DNA of 64,000 nucleotides from Neisseria animaloris (GTDB taxonomy: Bacteria; Pseudomonadota; Gammaproteobacteria; Burkholderiales; Neisseriaceae), in contig NZ_LR134440.1 of NCBI RefSeq assembly GCF_900637855.1, positions 2,170,001 to 2,234,000 on the forward strand, given 5' to 3'. Position 1 is the stretch's first letter. Every line of letters starts with the position of its first letter. Shown here piece after piece: positions 1 to 9,837 of the stretch. The position numbers and the translations under genes are program-made. The notes beneath the pieces were generated by a model. That model was not told the origin of the DNA. It saw only the letters and a list, made by a program, of their open reading frames with translations, and searched no databases.

Positions 1-84
1 CGGGTTTTGCAGCACCGCCGCTGGGGGCGTGATACTTTGCAATTGTCTGCTTTGGCCGGACTGTTTTATTTATTTGATTTATAA
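1..84 (+). CDS. C-terminal end of an unidentified CDS
   Basis: Frame 1 is open from the first base to a TAA at 82-84, giving 27 residues ending in LAGLFYLFDL. The tail is basic (HRRWGR) then hydrophobic. Too little remains to name the protein. It lies upstream of msbA on the same strand and is followed by a DUS inverted pair, consistent with a real gene end. Confidence 0.5.
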   Translation, partial: RVLQHRRWGRDTLQLSALAGLFYLFDL

Positions 85-116
85 ATAATATATGAACAAT
101 TAGGTATATAATGCAG

Positions 117-148
117 AAGGCCGTCTGAAATGGTTTTCAGACGGCCTT
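117..148. terminator. DUS inverted-repeat hairpin
   Basis: AAGGCCGTCTGAAA is followed after three bases by its complement. Two uptake sequences in inverted orientation form a stem of about 14 bp. It lies after the truncated first gene and before msbA, a usual position for Neisseria DUS-type terminators. Confidence 0.6.
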
Positions 149-284
149 CTGAAGTTTGGACAATTTGTTGCCGTTATTTCATCGGTTGCGCAGCTATAAC
201 AAATATTGTGATGAGAAAAGTTTTTGTTTAGAATCGTGCGGCTGCTCTAAACCGAATTTATTGATTACTCGCGAATTTTATATT

Positions 285-2084
285 ATGCATATATCGAAAA
301 AGCAGTCGAGTTGGGAATTATACAAACGGCTGTTTGGCTATTTAAAAAGCTATTGGAAAGTTTTTTCCGTTGCTATTGTATCTATGTTGCTGGTGGCTGT
401 AACCATGCCTGCATTTGGTTATCTTCTTAAGCCTTTGATTAATGAAGGTTTTGTTGATAAAAACATGCAAAAAATGACTTGGATGCCGCTGGCGATTGTC
501 GGTTTGTTTTTGGTGCGCAGTATTTTCAACTTCATCAACGAATACTGTACCACTTACCTTTCCAGCCACCTGGTGCAGCGGATGCGTGGCGAAATGTTTG
601 TCAAGTTGATGCGCCTGCCGTCAAATTATTTTAGCAGTAACAGTAGCGGCCGCATTATGTCTCGCGTGCTCAATGATGCGGGTCAGATTACCGATGCCGG
701 TTTCAATGTGATTACAGTATTGGCGAAAGACGGTGTCAGCGTTATCGGTTTGCTTGGTTTATTGTTTTATTTGGATTGGAAACTGACGCTGATTACATTC
801 GCTATTTTGCCGGTGGTTGCTTTCAGTGTGCGCCTTGTCAGCCGCCGTTTGCGTGATTTATCTCTGCATAATCAACGGTTTCTCGGCCAAATGATGCAGG
901 TGCTCAATGAGAGCATCGACGGTGCGCGTGTGATTAAAGTTTACGGCGGCCAAAAATACGAAACCAACCGTTTCAACCATGTTTCCGATAATGTCCGTCG
1001 CAATAACGTCAAACAATCCGCAGCCAGCTCTATCGGCACCGGTTTTACGCAATTGATGGCATCGGTTGCATTGGCCATAATTGTTTACACTGCCGCTTCG
1101 CAAGCGCATTCGTCTGATTTCAGCGCAGGCGATTTCATGGCCTTTCTTTCCAGCATGATCATGATGTTTGATCCCATCAAGCGCATGACTGGCATTATGC
1201 AATCTTTGCAGCGCGGTTTGGCTGCGGCAGAAAGTGTGTTCGGCTTTTTGGATGAGGCCGAAGAAACCGACGGTGGCGTACAGACGTTGAATAACCGTCC
1301 CGGCGATATCGAATTCCGCCAAGTGGTTCACCGTTATCCCGAAGCCGAGCGGAACAGTTTGAATGGTGTCAATCTGATTGTTCCGCAGGGGCAGGTGGTT
1401 GCTTTAGTGGGGGCTTCGGGTTGCGGCAAAACCACGTTGGCTAATATGTTGCCGCGCTTTTTCAACCCCACCGAAGGTCAAGTATTGATCGGCGGCACTG
1501 ATATCCGCGAATACACGCTTGAAAGCCTGCGCGAGCAGATGGCTTTAGTGAGCCAAGATGTCGTGTTGTTCAACGGCAGTGTGGCCAGCAATATTGCTTA
1601 CGGCCAGATGAACAAAGTCAGCGAAGCCGATATTGTTCAGGCGGCAAAAGCAGCGAATGCGTGGGAATTTATCAAGGCCATGCCGCAAGGGCTGCAAACT
1701 GAAATCGGTGAGAACGGTTTGAAACTTTCAGGTGGCCAACGCCAGCGTTTGGCAATTGCCCGCGCCCTTCTGAAAAACGCCCCGATTTTGATTTTAGATG
1801 AAGCGACCAGCGCGTTGGATAATGAATCGGAACGTCTCGTGCAGGCCGCGTTGGAGAATCTGATGGTAAACCGTACAACCATCGTGATTGCGCACCGTCT
1901 CTCTACCATTGAGAAAGCCGATAATATCGTAGTAATGCACGAAGGGCGCGTGGTAGAGCAAGGCACGCATACCGAATTGTTGGCGAAGGGTGGGCGTTAT
2001 GCCGATTTGCACAGCCTGCAATTCGATGAAACTTCGGAAGACTTGTCGGAAAAAAGCGACGGTACGATCGCCGTGGTCATTTAA
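285..2084 (+). CDS. msbA: MsbA-type lipid A ABC exporter (ATPase-permease)
   Basis: Half-size ABC exporter of about 599 residues that flips lipid A-core across the inner membrane as a homodimer. The N-terminal half is a six-helix ABC transmembrane domain. The ATPase domain has Walker A GASGCGKT near residue 376, signature LSGGQ near 481, Walker B ILILDEA near 501 and the switch His in IAHRLS near 537. An upstream TTG at 156 gives a 43-residue extension unlike the family, so the ATG at 285 is preferred. MsbA is by far the commonest orthologue in this genus, although other lipid or peptide exporters share the fold. Confidence 0.88.
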   Translation: MHISKKQSSWELYKRLFGYLKSYWKVFSVAIVSMLLVAVTMPAFGYLLKPLINEGFVDKNMQKMTWMPLAIVGLFLVRSIFNFINEYCTTYLSSHLVQRMRGEMFVKLMRLPSNYFSSNSSGRIMSRVLNDAGQITDAGFNVITVLAKDGVSVIGLLGLLFYLDWKLTLITFAILPVVAFSVRLVSRRLRDLSLHNQRFLGQMMQVLNESIDGARVIKVYGGQKYETNRFNHVSDNVRRNNVKQSAASSIGTGFTQLMASVALAIIVYTAASQAHSSDFSAGDFMAFLSSMIMMFDPIKRMTGIMQSLQRGLAAAESVFGFLDEAEETDGGVQTLNNRPGDIEFRQVVHRYPEAERNSLNGVNLIVPQGQVVALVGASGCGKTTLANMLPRFFNPTEGQVLIGGTDIREYTLESLREQMALVSQDVVLFNGSVASNIAYGQMNKVSEADIVQAAKAANAWEFIKAMPQGLQTEIGENGLKLSGGQRQRLAIARALLKNAPILILDEATSALDNESERLVQAALENLMVNRTTIVIAHRLSTIEKADNIVVMHEGRVVEQGTHTELLAKGGRYADLHSLQFDETSEDLSEKSDGTIAVVI

Positions 2085-2165
2085 TTTTTCAGACGGCCTT
2101 TTCTCATTAATTAAAACGTTATTCGGAATCTGTTTTTCAAAATCATATAAATTAGGAAATCGACA

Positions 2166-2942
2166 ATGGCAGCATTCAATACCCAGACCGTATTGTCCGT
2201 TCACCACTGGACAGACGCTTATTTCACCTTTACCTGCACCCGTGACGAAAGCCTGCGCTTTGAAAACGGCCAGTTTGTGATGGTGGGCCTGATGGTGGAC
2301 GGCAAGCCGCTGATGCGTGCATACAGCGTGGCTAGCGCCAACTGGGAAGAACATCTCGAATTTTTCAGTATCAAAGTACAAGACGGCCCGTTAACCAGCC
2401 GTTTGCAGCATTTGAAAGTGGGCGACGAAGTGCTGATCAGCAAAAAGCCTACCGGCACATTGATTTGCGGAGATTTAAACCCCGGCAAAAATCTGTATCT
2501 GCTTTCTACCGGCACCGGCATTGCGCCTTTCCTGAGTATTACCAAAGACCCGGAGGTGTATGAGCAGTTTGAAAAAGTCATCTTAGTTCACGGTGTGCGT
2601 TACAAGAAAGATTTAGCTTATTACGACCGTTTTACCAAAGAATTGCCCGAGCATGAATACTTGGGCGAAGTGGTAAAAGAAAAACTGATTTATTACCCCG
2701 TAGTTTCACGCGAAGAATATCCGCATCAAGGCCATATTACCGATTTGATGCGCAGCGGTAAGATGTTTAAAGACATCGGTTTGCCGATGATGAATCCCGA
2801 GCACGATCGGGCAATGTTGTGCGGCAGCCCTGCCATGTTGAAAGATGTCAGTGCGGTATTGAATGAATTTGGTTTGGTGGTGTCGCCGAAAATGGGGCAA
2901 CGCGGCGATTATTTGATCGAACGCGCTTTTGTTGACCAATAA
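2166..2942 (+). CDS. fpr: Ferredoxin/flavodoxin-NADP(+) reductase
   Basis: 258-residue FAD enzyme that exchanges electrons between NADPH and ferredoxin or flavodoxin in the cytoplasm. The FAD motif RAYS lies at residues 51-54 and the NADP loop GTGIAPF near 116-122. The C-terminus AFVDQ resembles the short bacterial subclass. Length is normal for that subclass. It stands alone between msbA and tatD, with a single DUS before it and a DUS pair after it. Confidence 0.9.
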   Translation: MAAFNTQTVLSVHHWTDAYFTFTCTRDESLRFENGQFVMVGLMVDGKPLMRAYSVASANWEEHLEFFSIKVQDGPLTSRLQHLKVGDEVLISKKPTGTLICGDLNPGKNLYLLSTGTGIAPFLSITKDPEVYEQFEKVILVHGVRYKKDLAYYDRFTKELPEHEYLGEVVKEKLIYYPVVSREEYPHQGHITDLMRSGKMFKDIGLPMMNPEHDRAMLCGSPAMLKDVSAVLNEFGLVVSPKMGQRGDYLIERAFVDQ

Positions 2943-2961
2943 AGGATTGTTGTCGTATATA

Positions 2962-2996
2962 AAGGCCGTCTGAAAAATGATTTTCAGACGGTCGTT
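2962..2996. terminator. DUS inverted pair after fpr
   Basis: AAAGGCCGTCTGAAAA faces TTTTCAGACGGTC; the right copy has one change (GGTC for GGCC). Placed directly after the fpr stop. Confidence 0.6.
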
Positions 2997-3028
2997 GTTT
3001 GTTGAGAGCATCTTTAGGTTGAGCCGGT

Positions 3029-3796
3029 ATGAAATTCACTGATACCCATTGCCATCTTGCCGACCCGTTATTCCGGGATAATCTGCCCGATATTATTGCC
3101 GAAGCGGAGACCTTGGGCATATGCCGGTTCATCGTGCCTTCTACGCACGCTGCCGATTTTGCCGATGTGGCGGCATTAAACGGTTTGCCGCAGGTGCATA
3201 TCGCTTTCGGTATTCATCCGTGGTTTGCAGAATCTGCTGTTGATGCCGATTTAAACCGGTTGGAGGATTTTTTGCAGCAATATCCGCAAGCATGGGTAGG
3301 TGAAATCGGTTTGGATTTTTACGATAAAAACCAAACATCGGCGGTACGTGAATGCCAGAGACTATGGCTTACGCAGCAGCTTAAATTGGCACAGCAGTAC
3401 TGGCGCCCCGTTATTCTGCATAACCTAAAAGCCACCGCAGCCTTGGTGGAGGTTGTGAAAGCCACCCGTTTTACACGGGGCGGGATCGTCCATGCATTTT
3501 CCGGCAGTTTGGAAGAAGCCCGTTCGCTTACGGCGTGCGGCTTCAAAATCGGTATCGGTTCGCTGTTGTTGAATCCCACTGCCAAAAAAGCCCGCCAAGC
3601 TGCCCGCGAGCTGCCTTTAAGTGAAATTGTTTTGGAAACAGACAGTCCGTTTATGCTGGCAAACAGCGTGAATGTTCCGGAAAATATACGCAAAATCGCC
3701 GAAATTGTTGCAGAACTACGCGGAGTGCCTGTCGAAACCGTTGCGGATACAACGGAGCGGAATGTTGAGGCATTGTTGGGAAAGTGTGAATCTTAA
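3029..3796 (+). CDS. tatD: TatD family metal-dependent DNase/hydrolase
   Basis: 255-residue TIM-barrel hydrolase. Metal ligands are visible as THCHLAD at the N-terminus, GEIGLDFY in the middle, HAFSGS, and ETDSPFML near the C-terminus. TatD proteins are Mg-dependent 3'-5' exonucleases implicated in DNA repair and turnover. Paralogues such as YcfH and YjjV share these motifs, so the exact subgroup is uncertain. Confidence 0.85.
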   Translation: MKFTDTHCHLADPLFRDNLPDIIAEAETLGICRFIVPSTHAADFADVAALNGLPQVHIAFGIHPWFAESAVDADLNRLEDFLQQYPQAWVGEIGLDFYDKNQTSAVRECQRLWLTQQLKLAQQYWRPVILHNLKATAALVEVVKATRFTRGGIVHAFSGSLEEARSLTACGFKIGIGSLLLNPTAKKARQAARELPLSEIVLETDSPFMLANSVNVPENIRKIAEIVAELRGVPVETVADTTERNVEALLGKCES

Positions 3797-3829
3797 ATTT
3801 TGGTTTTGTGTGAATTGAAAAAATCTTTA

Positions 3830-3864
3830 GAGGCCGTCTGAAAACCGTCTTTCAGACGGCCTTT
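3830..3864. terminator. DUS inverted pair after tatD
   Basis: AGGCCGTCTGAAA and its complement separated by a few bases, followed by a short T run, about 35 bp after the tatD stop. Confidence 0.65.
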
Positions 3865-3926
3865 GTTCAACCTGCTTTCCAAATCCGTTAGAATACCGGT
3901 AATTCTAACGATTCAGGCTGAACATC

Positions 3927-5087
3927 ATGCAAACCATTCCCGCGCATACCCGGATTGCCGTTATCGGTGCAGGCCCTGTCGGAGTGCTGGCCGCTTTGCA
4001 ACTGTACGGGCAGGGAAAGCAGGTATTGTTGATAGAAGCGCGCGCCAAAGGAGTCGAAATTCAAGACAAACGCACGCTGGCTTTATCGTTCAATAGCCTG
4101 CAAGCCTTCCAAGCGGCAGGCGTGGATTTGCCCGAAAACGAAACCACCCGTATTAAAAACGTGCATATTTCCCAGCAAGATCATTTTGGGCGTACTTTGC
4201 TGCGTGCGGAAGATATGCATGCGGCCGAACTGGGGCGCACTGTGGATTATGCGGTGATTATGCGCCAATGTGAAGCCGCGCTTGAGAAGCAAAATCTGCC
4301 TGTGCTGTGGCAAACCCAAGTACGGCACGTGCGTACGCTTTCGCATTTTGCCGAATTGGATGTGATGTATAACGGGCAATCGCACTGTATCACGGCGGAT
4401 TGGATTATTCTGGCGGAAGGCGGACACCTTGCCGAGCAGCTTCCTGGTCTGCACCGACACAGCTACGACTATCGGCAGTCGGCATTGGTTACGACGCTTG
4501 AATTCGACCGACCGGCCGACAGCACGGCTTACGAACGCTTTGCCGATAACGGCCCATTTGCATTATTGCCTTATCATGATGCTTACCGGTTGGTTTGGAC
4601 ACGTACGCCCGAAGATGCTTTGGCTTTGAAAGATATGGTATTTACTGATTTCGCACGGGAGTTCGAGCAGGTTTTCGGCAATCGTTTGGGCCGTCTGAAA
4701 AAACGCGGAGAAGCGGCCGTTTTTCCTTTGCAGCTCAAACAGTTGAATCGTGTGTATAGCGGGCGGGTAATCTGTATCGGCAACGCTGCACAAACCATGC
4801 ATCCTGTTGCCGCCCAAGGTTTGAATTTAGGCGTACGCGACGCATTGGCATTGGCACAGGTATTTGCAGCACCGCATAGTTTGGAAAACAGTAAACTGGC
4901 ACAACAATATGCGGCAGCCCGCCGTTTGGATGCACATGCCATTGTCGGCTTTACCCACAGTTTGGTAACATTGTTCGACCATCCCGATGCCTTGTTGAAA
5001 TTCGGACGTGGCGGCGTGATGGCGTTGTTGGACGGTATTCCCGCTGCACGTAAAAAATTCACCGAGCAGTTGATCTTCGGTGTTTGA
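3927..5087 (+). CDS. ubiH: UbiH-like FAD monooxygenase of ubiquinone synthesis
   Basis: 386-residue class A flavin monooxygenase. The N-terminal dinucleotide-binding motif is VIGAGPVGVLAALQL. The second FAD motif reads GNAAQTMHPVAAQGLNLG. The N and Q in place of the usual GDAAHT match E. coli UbiH rather than UbiF or UbiI, which supports ubiH. It would hydroxylate the ubiquinone ring as part of the Ubi complex. It starts about 130 bp after tatD and ends with its own DUS hairpin. Which ring position it acts on cannot be read from sequence. Confidence 0.75.
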   Translation: MQTIPAHTRIAVIGAGPVGVLAALQLYGQGKQVLLIEARAKGVEIQDKRTLALSFNSLQAFQAAGVDLPENETTRIKNVHISQQDHFGRTLLRAEDMHAAELGRTVDYAVIMRQCEAALEKQNLPVLWQTQVRHVRTLSHFAELDVMYNGQSHCITADWIILAEGGHLAEQLPGLHRHSYDYRQSALVTTLEFDRPADSTAYERFADNGPFALLPYHDAYRLVWTRTPEDALALKDMVFTDFAREFEQVFGNRLGRLKKRGEAAVFPLQLKQLNRVYSGRVICIGNAAQTMHPVAAQGLNLGVRDALALAQVFAAPHSLENSKLAQQYAAARRLDAHAIVGFTHSLVTLFDHPDALLKFGRGGVMALLDGIPAARKKFTEQLIFGV

Positions 5088-5100
5088 CGAAACGAATGTG

Positions 5101-5133
5101 AAAAGGCCGTCTGAAAACTTTTCAGACGGCCTT
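5101..5133. terminator. DUS inverted pair after ubiH
   Basis: AAAGGCCGTCTGAAAA CTTTTCAGACGGCCTTT, a near-perfect palindrome immediately after ubiH. Confidence 0.65.
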
Positions 5134-5144
5134 TGGCTATCTAT

Positions 5145-5176
5145 AAAGCCTTCGGTAAGAACGATTGCCGAAGGCT
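5145..5176 (-). terminator. Possible terminator of the D,D-carboxypeptidase gene
   Basis: AAGCCTTCGG pairs with CCGAAGGCTT across a 12-base loop. On the minus strand it follows the stop at 5197 and is trailed by a short T-rich stretch. Strength is moderate. Confidence 0.45.
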
Positions 5177-5196
5177 TGTTTGATTAAGATTCCTGC

Positions 5197-6399
5197 CTAT
5201 TCGTCGGCAAACAAACTCTTAAACCACAATACAATACTGTCGTAAGTGCGGCCGAACCAGCTGGCTTCTTCCACCGAATTGAGGGCAACCACATTTTTTT
5301 CCGCCAATACTTTGCCGCCGTTTATGATTCTGAGCTTGCCCAGCACTTGGCCTTTTTCAATCGGCGCAAGTACAGGCTGCATAGTTTCCAGTATCGGTTT
5401 GATGTTTTTGCCTTCTCCGTGCGGAATGGTTACATAAGCAGCATCCAGAAAGCCGACGTTCACGGCATTGGAGCTGCCTTTATACACTTTTACCTGTGAA
5501 ATGGTTTGGTTGGCATCATACAGTTTCGGAGTGTCGTAAGACTGTAATGCCCAGTTCAGCAGTTTGCTGCTTTCCGATGCACGTGCTTCGGTACTTTCGG
5601 TACCGACCACTACCGAAAGTACGCGGCGGCCGTTGCGTTTGCTGGAGGCAATCAGATTGTAGCCGGCGCTGCTGGTGTGGCCGGTTTTCAAGCCGTCTAC
5701 ACTCGGGTCGCGGTAGAGCAGCAAATTGCGGTTGGGTTGTTCAATATTGTTGTATTTAAACGATTTAATTGAATAGATGGGGTAATACTTGGGAAAGTCG
5801 CGGATGATGGCTCCGGCAAGGACAGCCAAGTCGTTCACGCTGGTGAGATGGCCTTCGCCGGGTAAGCCGGTACTGTTCACGAAATGGGTTTGGGTCATGC
5901 CGAGTCGTTTGGCTTCAGTGTTCATCATGGTGGCGAAACCTTCTTCACTGCCGCCGATGGCTTCCGCCAGAGTGATAGCGGCATCATTGCCAGATTGAAC
6001 GATCAGACCTTTAATCAGGTCGCTGACACTGGCTGGCTTGGCAGGATCGAGAAACATGCGCGAACCTTCGGCTTTCCAACCTTTTTTGGAAACAGTAAGC
6101 ATTTGTTCGGGTTTCAGAGTGCCGTTATCCAAAGCTTTGAATGTCAGGTAGGCGGTCATTAATTTGGTTAGTGAAGCAGGTTCGACTTGGGTATTCAAAC
6201 CTTTTTGCGCCAACACTTGGCCGCTTTGCAAATCTTTGATTAAAAATGCGGTGGCGGCGATTTCAGGCACAGGAGCGGCAGGCATTGCGGCAGCGGTGGT
6301 TGTAGGTATCGCAGCCGGTGCAGATGCAGCTTGCGGTGCGGCAACGGCGTTGCCAAGCATTAAGGAGGCCACGGTCAGGCCGAGTAAGGTTTTCTTCAT
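5197..6399 (-). CDS. dacC: D-alanyl-D-alanine carboxypeptidase (PBP5/6 type)
   Basis: 400-residue serine carboxypeptidase that trims pentapeptide side chains of peptidoglycan. A signal peptide (MKKTLLGLTV..GNAVAA) is followed by an Ala/Pro-rich linker. Catalytic motifs are SLTK at residues 76-79, SGN at 136-138 and KTG at 238-240. The C-terminal domain ends with a hydrophobic/aromatic stretch (WFGRTYDSIVLWFKSLF) that probably anchors it to the inner membrane, as in PBP5. The gene symbol is by family; dacA or dacC cannot be separated here. Confidence 0.88.
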   Translation of the reverse strand: MKKTLLGLTVASLMLGNAVAAPQAASAPAAIPTTTAAAMPAAPVPEIAATAFLIKDLQSGQVLAQKGLNTQVEPASLTKLMTAYLTFKALDNGTLKPEQMLTVSKKGWKAEGSRMFLDPAKPASVSDLIKGLIVQSGNDAAITLAEAIGGSEEGFATMMNTEAKRLGMTQTHFVNSTGLPGEGHLTSVNDLAVLAGAIIRDFPKYYPIYSIKSFKYNNIEQPNRNLLLYRDPSVDGLKTGHTSSAGYNLIASSKRNGRRVLSVVVGTESTEARASESSKLLNWALQSYDTPKLYDANQTISQVKVYKGSSNAVNVGFLDAAYVTIPHGEGKNIKPILETMQPVLAPIEKGQVLGKLRIINGGKVLAEKNVVALNSVEEASWFGRTYDSIVLWFKSLFADE

Positions 6400-6846
6400 G
6401 TTTTGAACTTTTTGCTTTTCAGGTCATAAAAACACAAGCCGTCTGTTTCAGGCGGCCTGTTCGTTATCGGGTAGTGTGCAGAATGAATCTGAAGCCGTTT
6501 GGGATGCTCTGAAATTAAGGAGCATTCTTTTAAATGCGTTGGAAGACTGCATGTGTTGCAAAACCCTTAAGATTGAACAAACCTATCTCTCCGACTGGGA
6601 GTATAGACAGGCTGCAATAGGGTAATGTTTTGCTTGGTGAGTAAACATTATACCTATTAATACTTTCATTTGTTAAGATTTTTCTTGATTTCAGACGGCC
6701 TGCGGGGTATGGTTTGGGCTTTGTTGCATTTGTCTTTAAATAAAGAGCATAAAACGGTTTAAACGGCAGCCGTTGTGCGAGGCGAGGCAGCCGGATTCGG
6801 CCGCATCATAAAGTGTTGTTTTATCCTTTTGATTAGAAAAATATTC
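6400..6846. other. Intergenic region between dacC and ilvA
   Basis: This 447-bp gap separates divergent genes, so it should hold promoters for both. A degenerate DUS pair (GCCGTCTGTTTCAGGCGGC) lies at about 6440-6458 and a single reverse DUS at about 6689-6701. AT-rich stretches with -10-like sequences occur near 6645-6665. No convincing small gene or structured RNA was found. Confidence 0.5.
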
Positions 6847-8373
6847 ATGATGAACACTCCTTCTTATTCCGATTACCTGATCCGTATTCTGACTTCTTCT
6901 GTGTACGATGTGGCAGTTGAAACGCCACTGGAACCCGCTCGCGGTTTATCGCGCCGTGCCAACAATAATATTTTGCTTAAGCGTGAAGATTTGCAGCCTG
7001 TGTTTTCATTCAAAATACGCGGGGCATACAATAAAATGGCTAAATTATCCAGAGAGGCGCTTGCAAGGGGCATTATTACGGCCAGTGCGGGAAACCATGC
7101 GCAGGGTGTTGCGATGTCTGCCCAGAAACTGGGTTGCCGTGCCGTGATTGTGATGCCCGAAACCACGCCGCAGATTAAAGTGGATGCGGTCAGAAACCGC
7201 GGTGGCGAAGTGGTGCTGAAGGGCGTTTCATTCAACGATGCTTACGATCATGCCGTTAAATTGGCCGAGGAGCAAAAGCTCACCTATATTGCCCCGTTCG
7301 ATGATCCGGATGTGATTGCCGGCCAAGGCACCATCGGTATGGAAATCCTGCGCCAGAAACCCAATGAAATTGATGCTATTTTTGTGCCCATCGGCGGCGG
7401 CGGATTGGCAGCCGGAGTGGCAGCATTCATCAAACAAGTCCGTCCGGAAATCAAAATCATCGGCGTGCAAACTAACGATTCCTGCTGTATGAAAATTTCT
7501 ATCGCCCAAGGCGAGCGTGTGGAGTTGAAAGATGTCGGCCTGTTTTCAGACGGCACCGCAGTAAAGTTGGTCGGTGAAGAAACCTTCCGTATCTGCCGTG
7601 ATTTGCTTGATGACATCATTACTGTAGATACCGATGCCATTTGTGGGGCGATTAAAGATATTTTTGACGACACCCGCAGCATTATGGAGCCCGCCGGTGC
7701 ATTGGCTTTGGCAGGTTTGAAAGCCTATATCGCTCTCAATCGTGCCGAAGGAGAAACTTTGGTGGCAGTAACCAGCGGAGCCAATATGAACTTTCACCGC
7801 TTGCGCCATGTGTCGGAACGCAGCGAGCTCGGAGAAGGCCACGAAGGTATTTTTGCTGTGTCGATTCCTGAAAAACCCGGTAGCTTTCTGAAGTTCATCA
7901 ATGTGTTAGGGAACCGCAATATCACGGAGTTCAACTACCGTTACGGCGACGACGAGATTGCACATATTTTCGTCGGTATTCAGACGGCCGGTATGCAGGA
8001 CTTGGCCAAAATCAGTGCGGAACTTACCGCCGCAGGATTACCGAATACTGATTTGACTGATGATGAAATTGCCAAAATCCATATCCGCTACATGGTTGGT
8101 GGTCGTACGCATAAGGTAGAGAGCGAGCGGGTTGTCAGCTTCGAGTTTCCGGAGCGTCCCGGGGCTTTGGCTCGATTCTTAAGCCATATGCGCACAGGGT
8201 GGAATATTACTTTGTTCCACTACCGTAACCATGGTGCGGATTACGGCAGGGTGTTGGTCGGTGTGGATGTGCCGCCGCAGGATAATCAGGCATTTGAAGA
8301 TTTTTTGGATAATTTGGGCTATGTCTATGAAGACGAAACCCATAATGCCGCATATAAGCTGTTTTTGAGTTGA
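6847..8373 (+). CDS. ilvA: Threonine ammonia-lyase, biosynthetic
   Basis: About 508 residues; deaminates threonine to 2-oxobutanoate, the first step to isoleucine. The PLP-binding lysine is in FSFKIRGAYNK near residue 56, and the glycine-rich phosphate loop is GGGGLAAG. Two ACT-like regulatory domains follow from about residue 330 (SIPEKPGSFLKF and EFPERPGALARF), as in the isoleucine-inhibited form. The start is the ATG at 6847 or 6850; an in-frame extension to 6775 looks like leader sequence. Confidence 0.93.
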   Translation: MMNTPSYSDYLIRILTSSVYDVAVETPLEPARGLSRRANNNILLKREDLQPVFSFKIRGAYNKMAKLSREALARGIITASAGNHAQGVAMSAQKLGCRAVIVMPETTPQIKVDAVRNRGGEVVLKGVSFNDAYDHAVKLAEEQKLTYIAPFDDPDVIAGQGTIGMEILRQKPNEIDAIFVPIGGGGLAAGVAAFIKQVRPEIKIIGVQTNDSCCMKISIAQGERVELKDVGLFSDGTAVKLVGEETFRICRDLLDDIITVDTDAICGAIKDIFDDTRSIMEPAGALALAGLKAYIALNRAEGETLVAVTSGANMNFHRLRHVSERSELGEGHEGIFAVSIPEKPGSFLKFINVLGNRNITEFNYRYGDDEIAHIFVGIQTAGMQDLAKISAELTAAGLPNTDLTDDEIAKIHIRYMVGGRTHKVESERVVSFEFPERPGALARFLSHMRTGWNITLFHYRNHGADYGRVLVGVDVPPQDNQAFEDFLDNLGYVYEDETHNAAYKLFLS

Positions 8374-8390
8374 GTAAAGTAAGTTTGGCA

Positions 8391-8420
8391 AAGGCCGTCT
8401 GAAACTTTTCAGACGGCCTT
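8391..8420. terminator. DUS inverted pair between ilvA and tgt
   Basis: AAGGCCGTCTGAAA CTTTTCAGACGGCCTT between two convergent genes, so it can serve both. Confidence 0.65.
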
Positions 8421-8447
8421 GTTTGATTTGATGGCTTAAGCAGTAAG

Positions 8448-9578
<1,131 letters not shown>

Positions 9579-9686
9579 TCAAAACAGGCGCAATTATAGC
9601 GGAATTCTTTTCAGGCCGTCTGAAAAGAACAGCCCGTAGCTTGCCAACGGCTTTTACAATCAGCTACAATTTATAACTTATTTTGT

Positions 9687-9763
9687 AGGCACGTAGCTCA
9701 GTTGGTTAGAGCACCACCTTGACATGGTGGGGGTCGTTGGTTCGAATCCGATCGTGCCTACCA
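9687..9763 (+). tRNA. tRNA-Val (GAC anticodon)
   Basis: 77-nt cloverleaf including an encoded CCA. The acceptor arm AGGCACG pairs with CGTGCCT, the D arm is GCTC/GAGC and the anticodon stem is CCACC/GGTGG. The loop TTGACAT gives anticodon GAC, and the T arm contains GGTTCGAATCC. It lies 74 bp upstream of the thrS start on the same strand. Confidence 0.96.
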
Positions 9764-9837
9764 TCTTTTATTTGAAAACAACAAAAACGAAAGGTTTGTT
9801 TTTGTTGTTTGTTGCATTTATCGGTTTGGAGTCGTAC

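Noticed and set aside
156..284. 43-residue N-terminal extension of MsbA from a TTG
   Set aside because: The extension has no family counterpart and begins beside a DUS hairpin; the ATG at 285 gives a normal MsbA.
6590..6640. Possible structured RNA upstream of ilvA (CTCTCCGACTGGGAGT stem)
   Set aside because: A short 5-6 bp stem only; it does not match glycine, lysine or other riboswitch cores and no T-box sequence is present.
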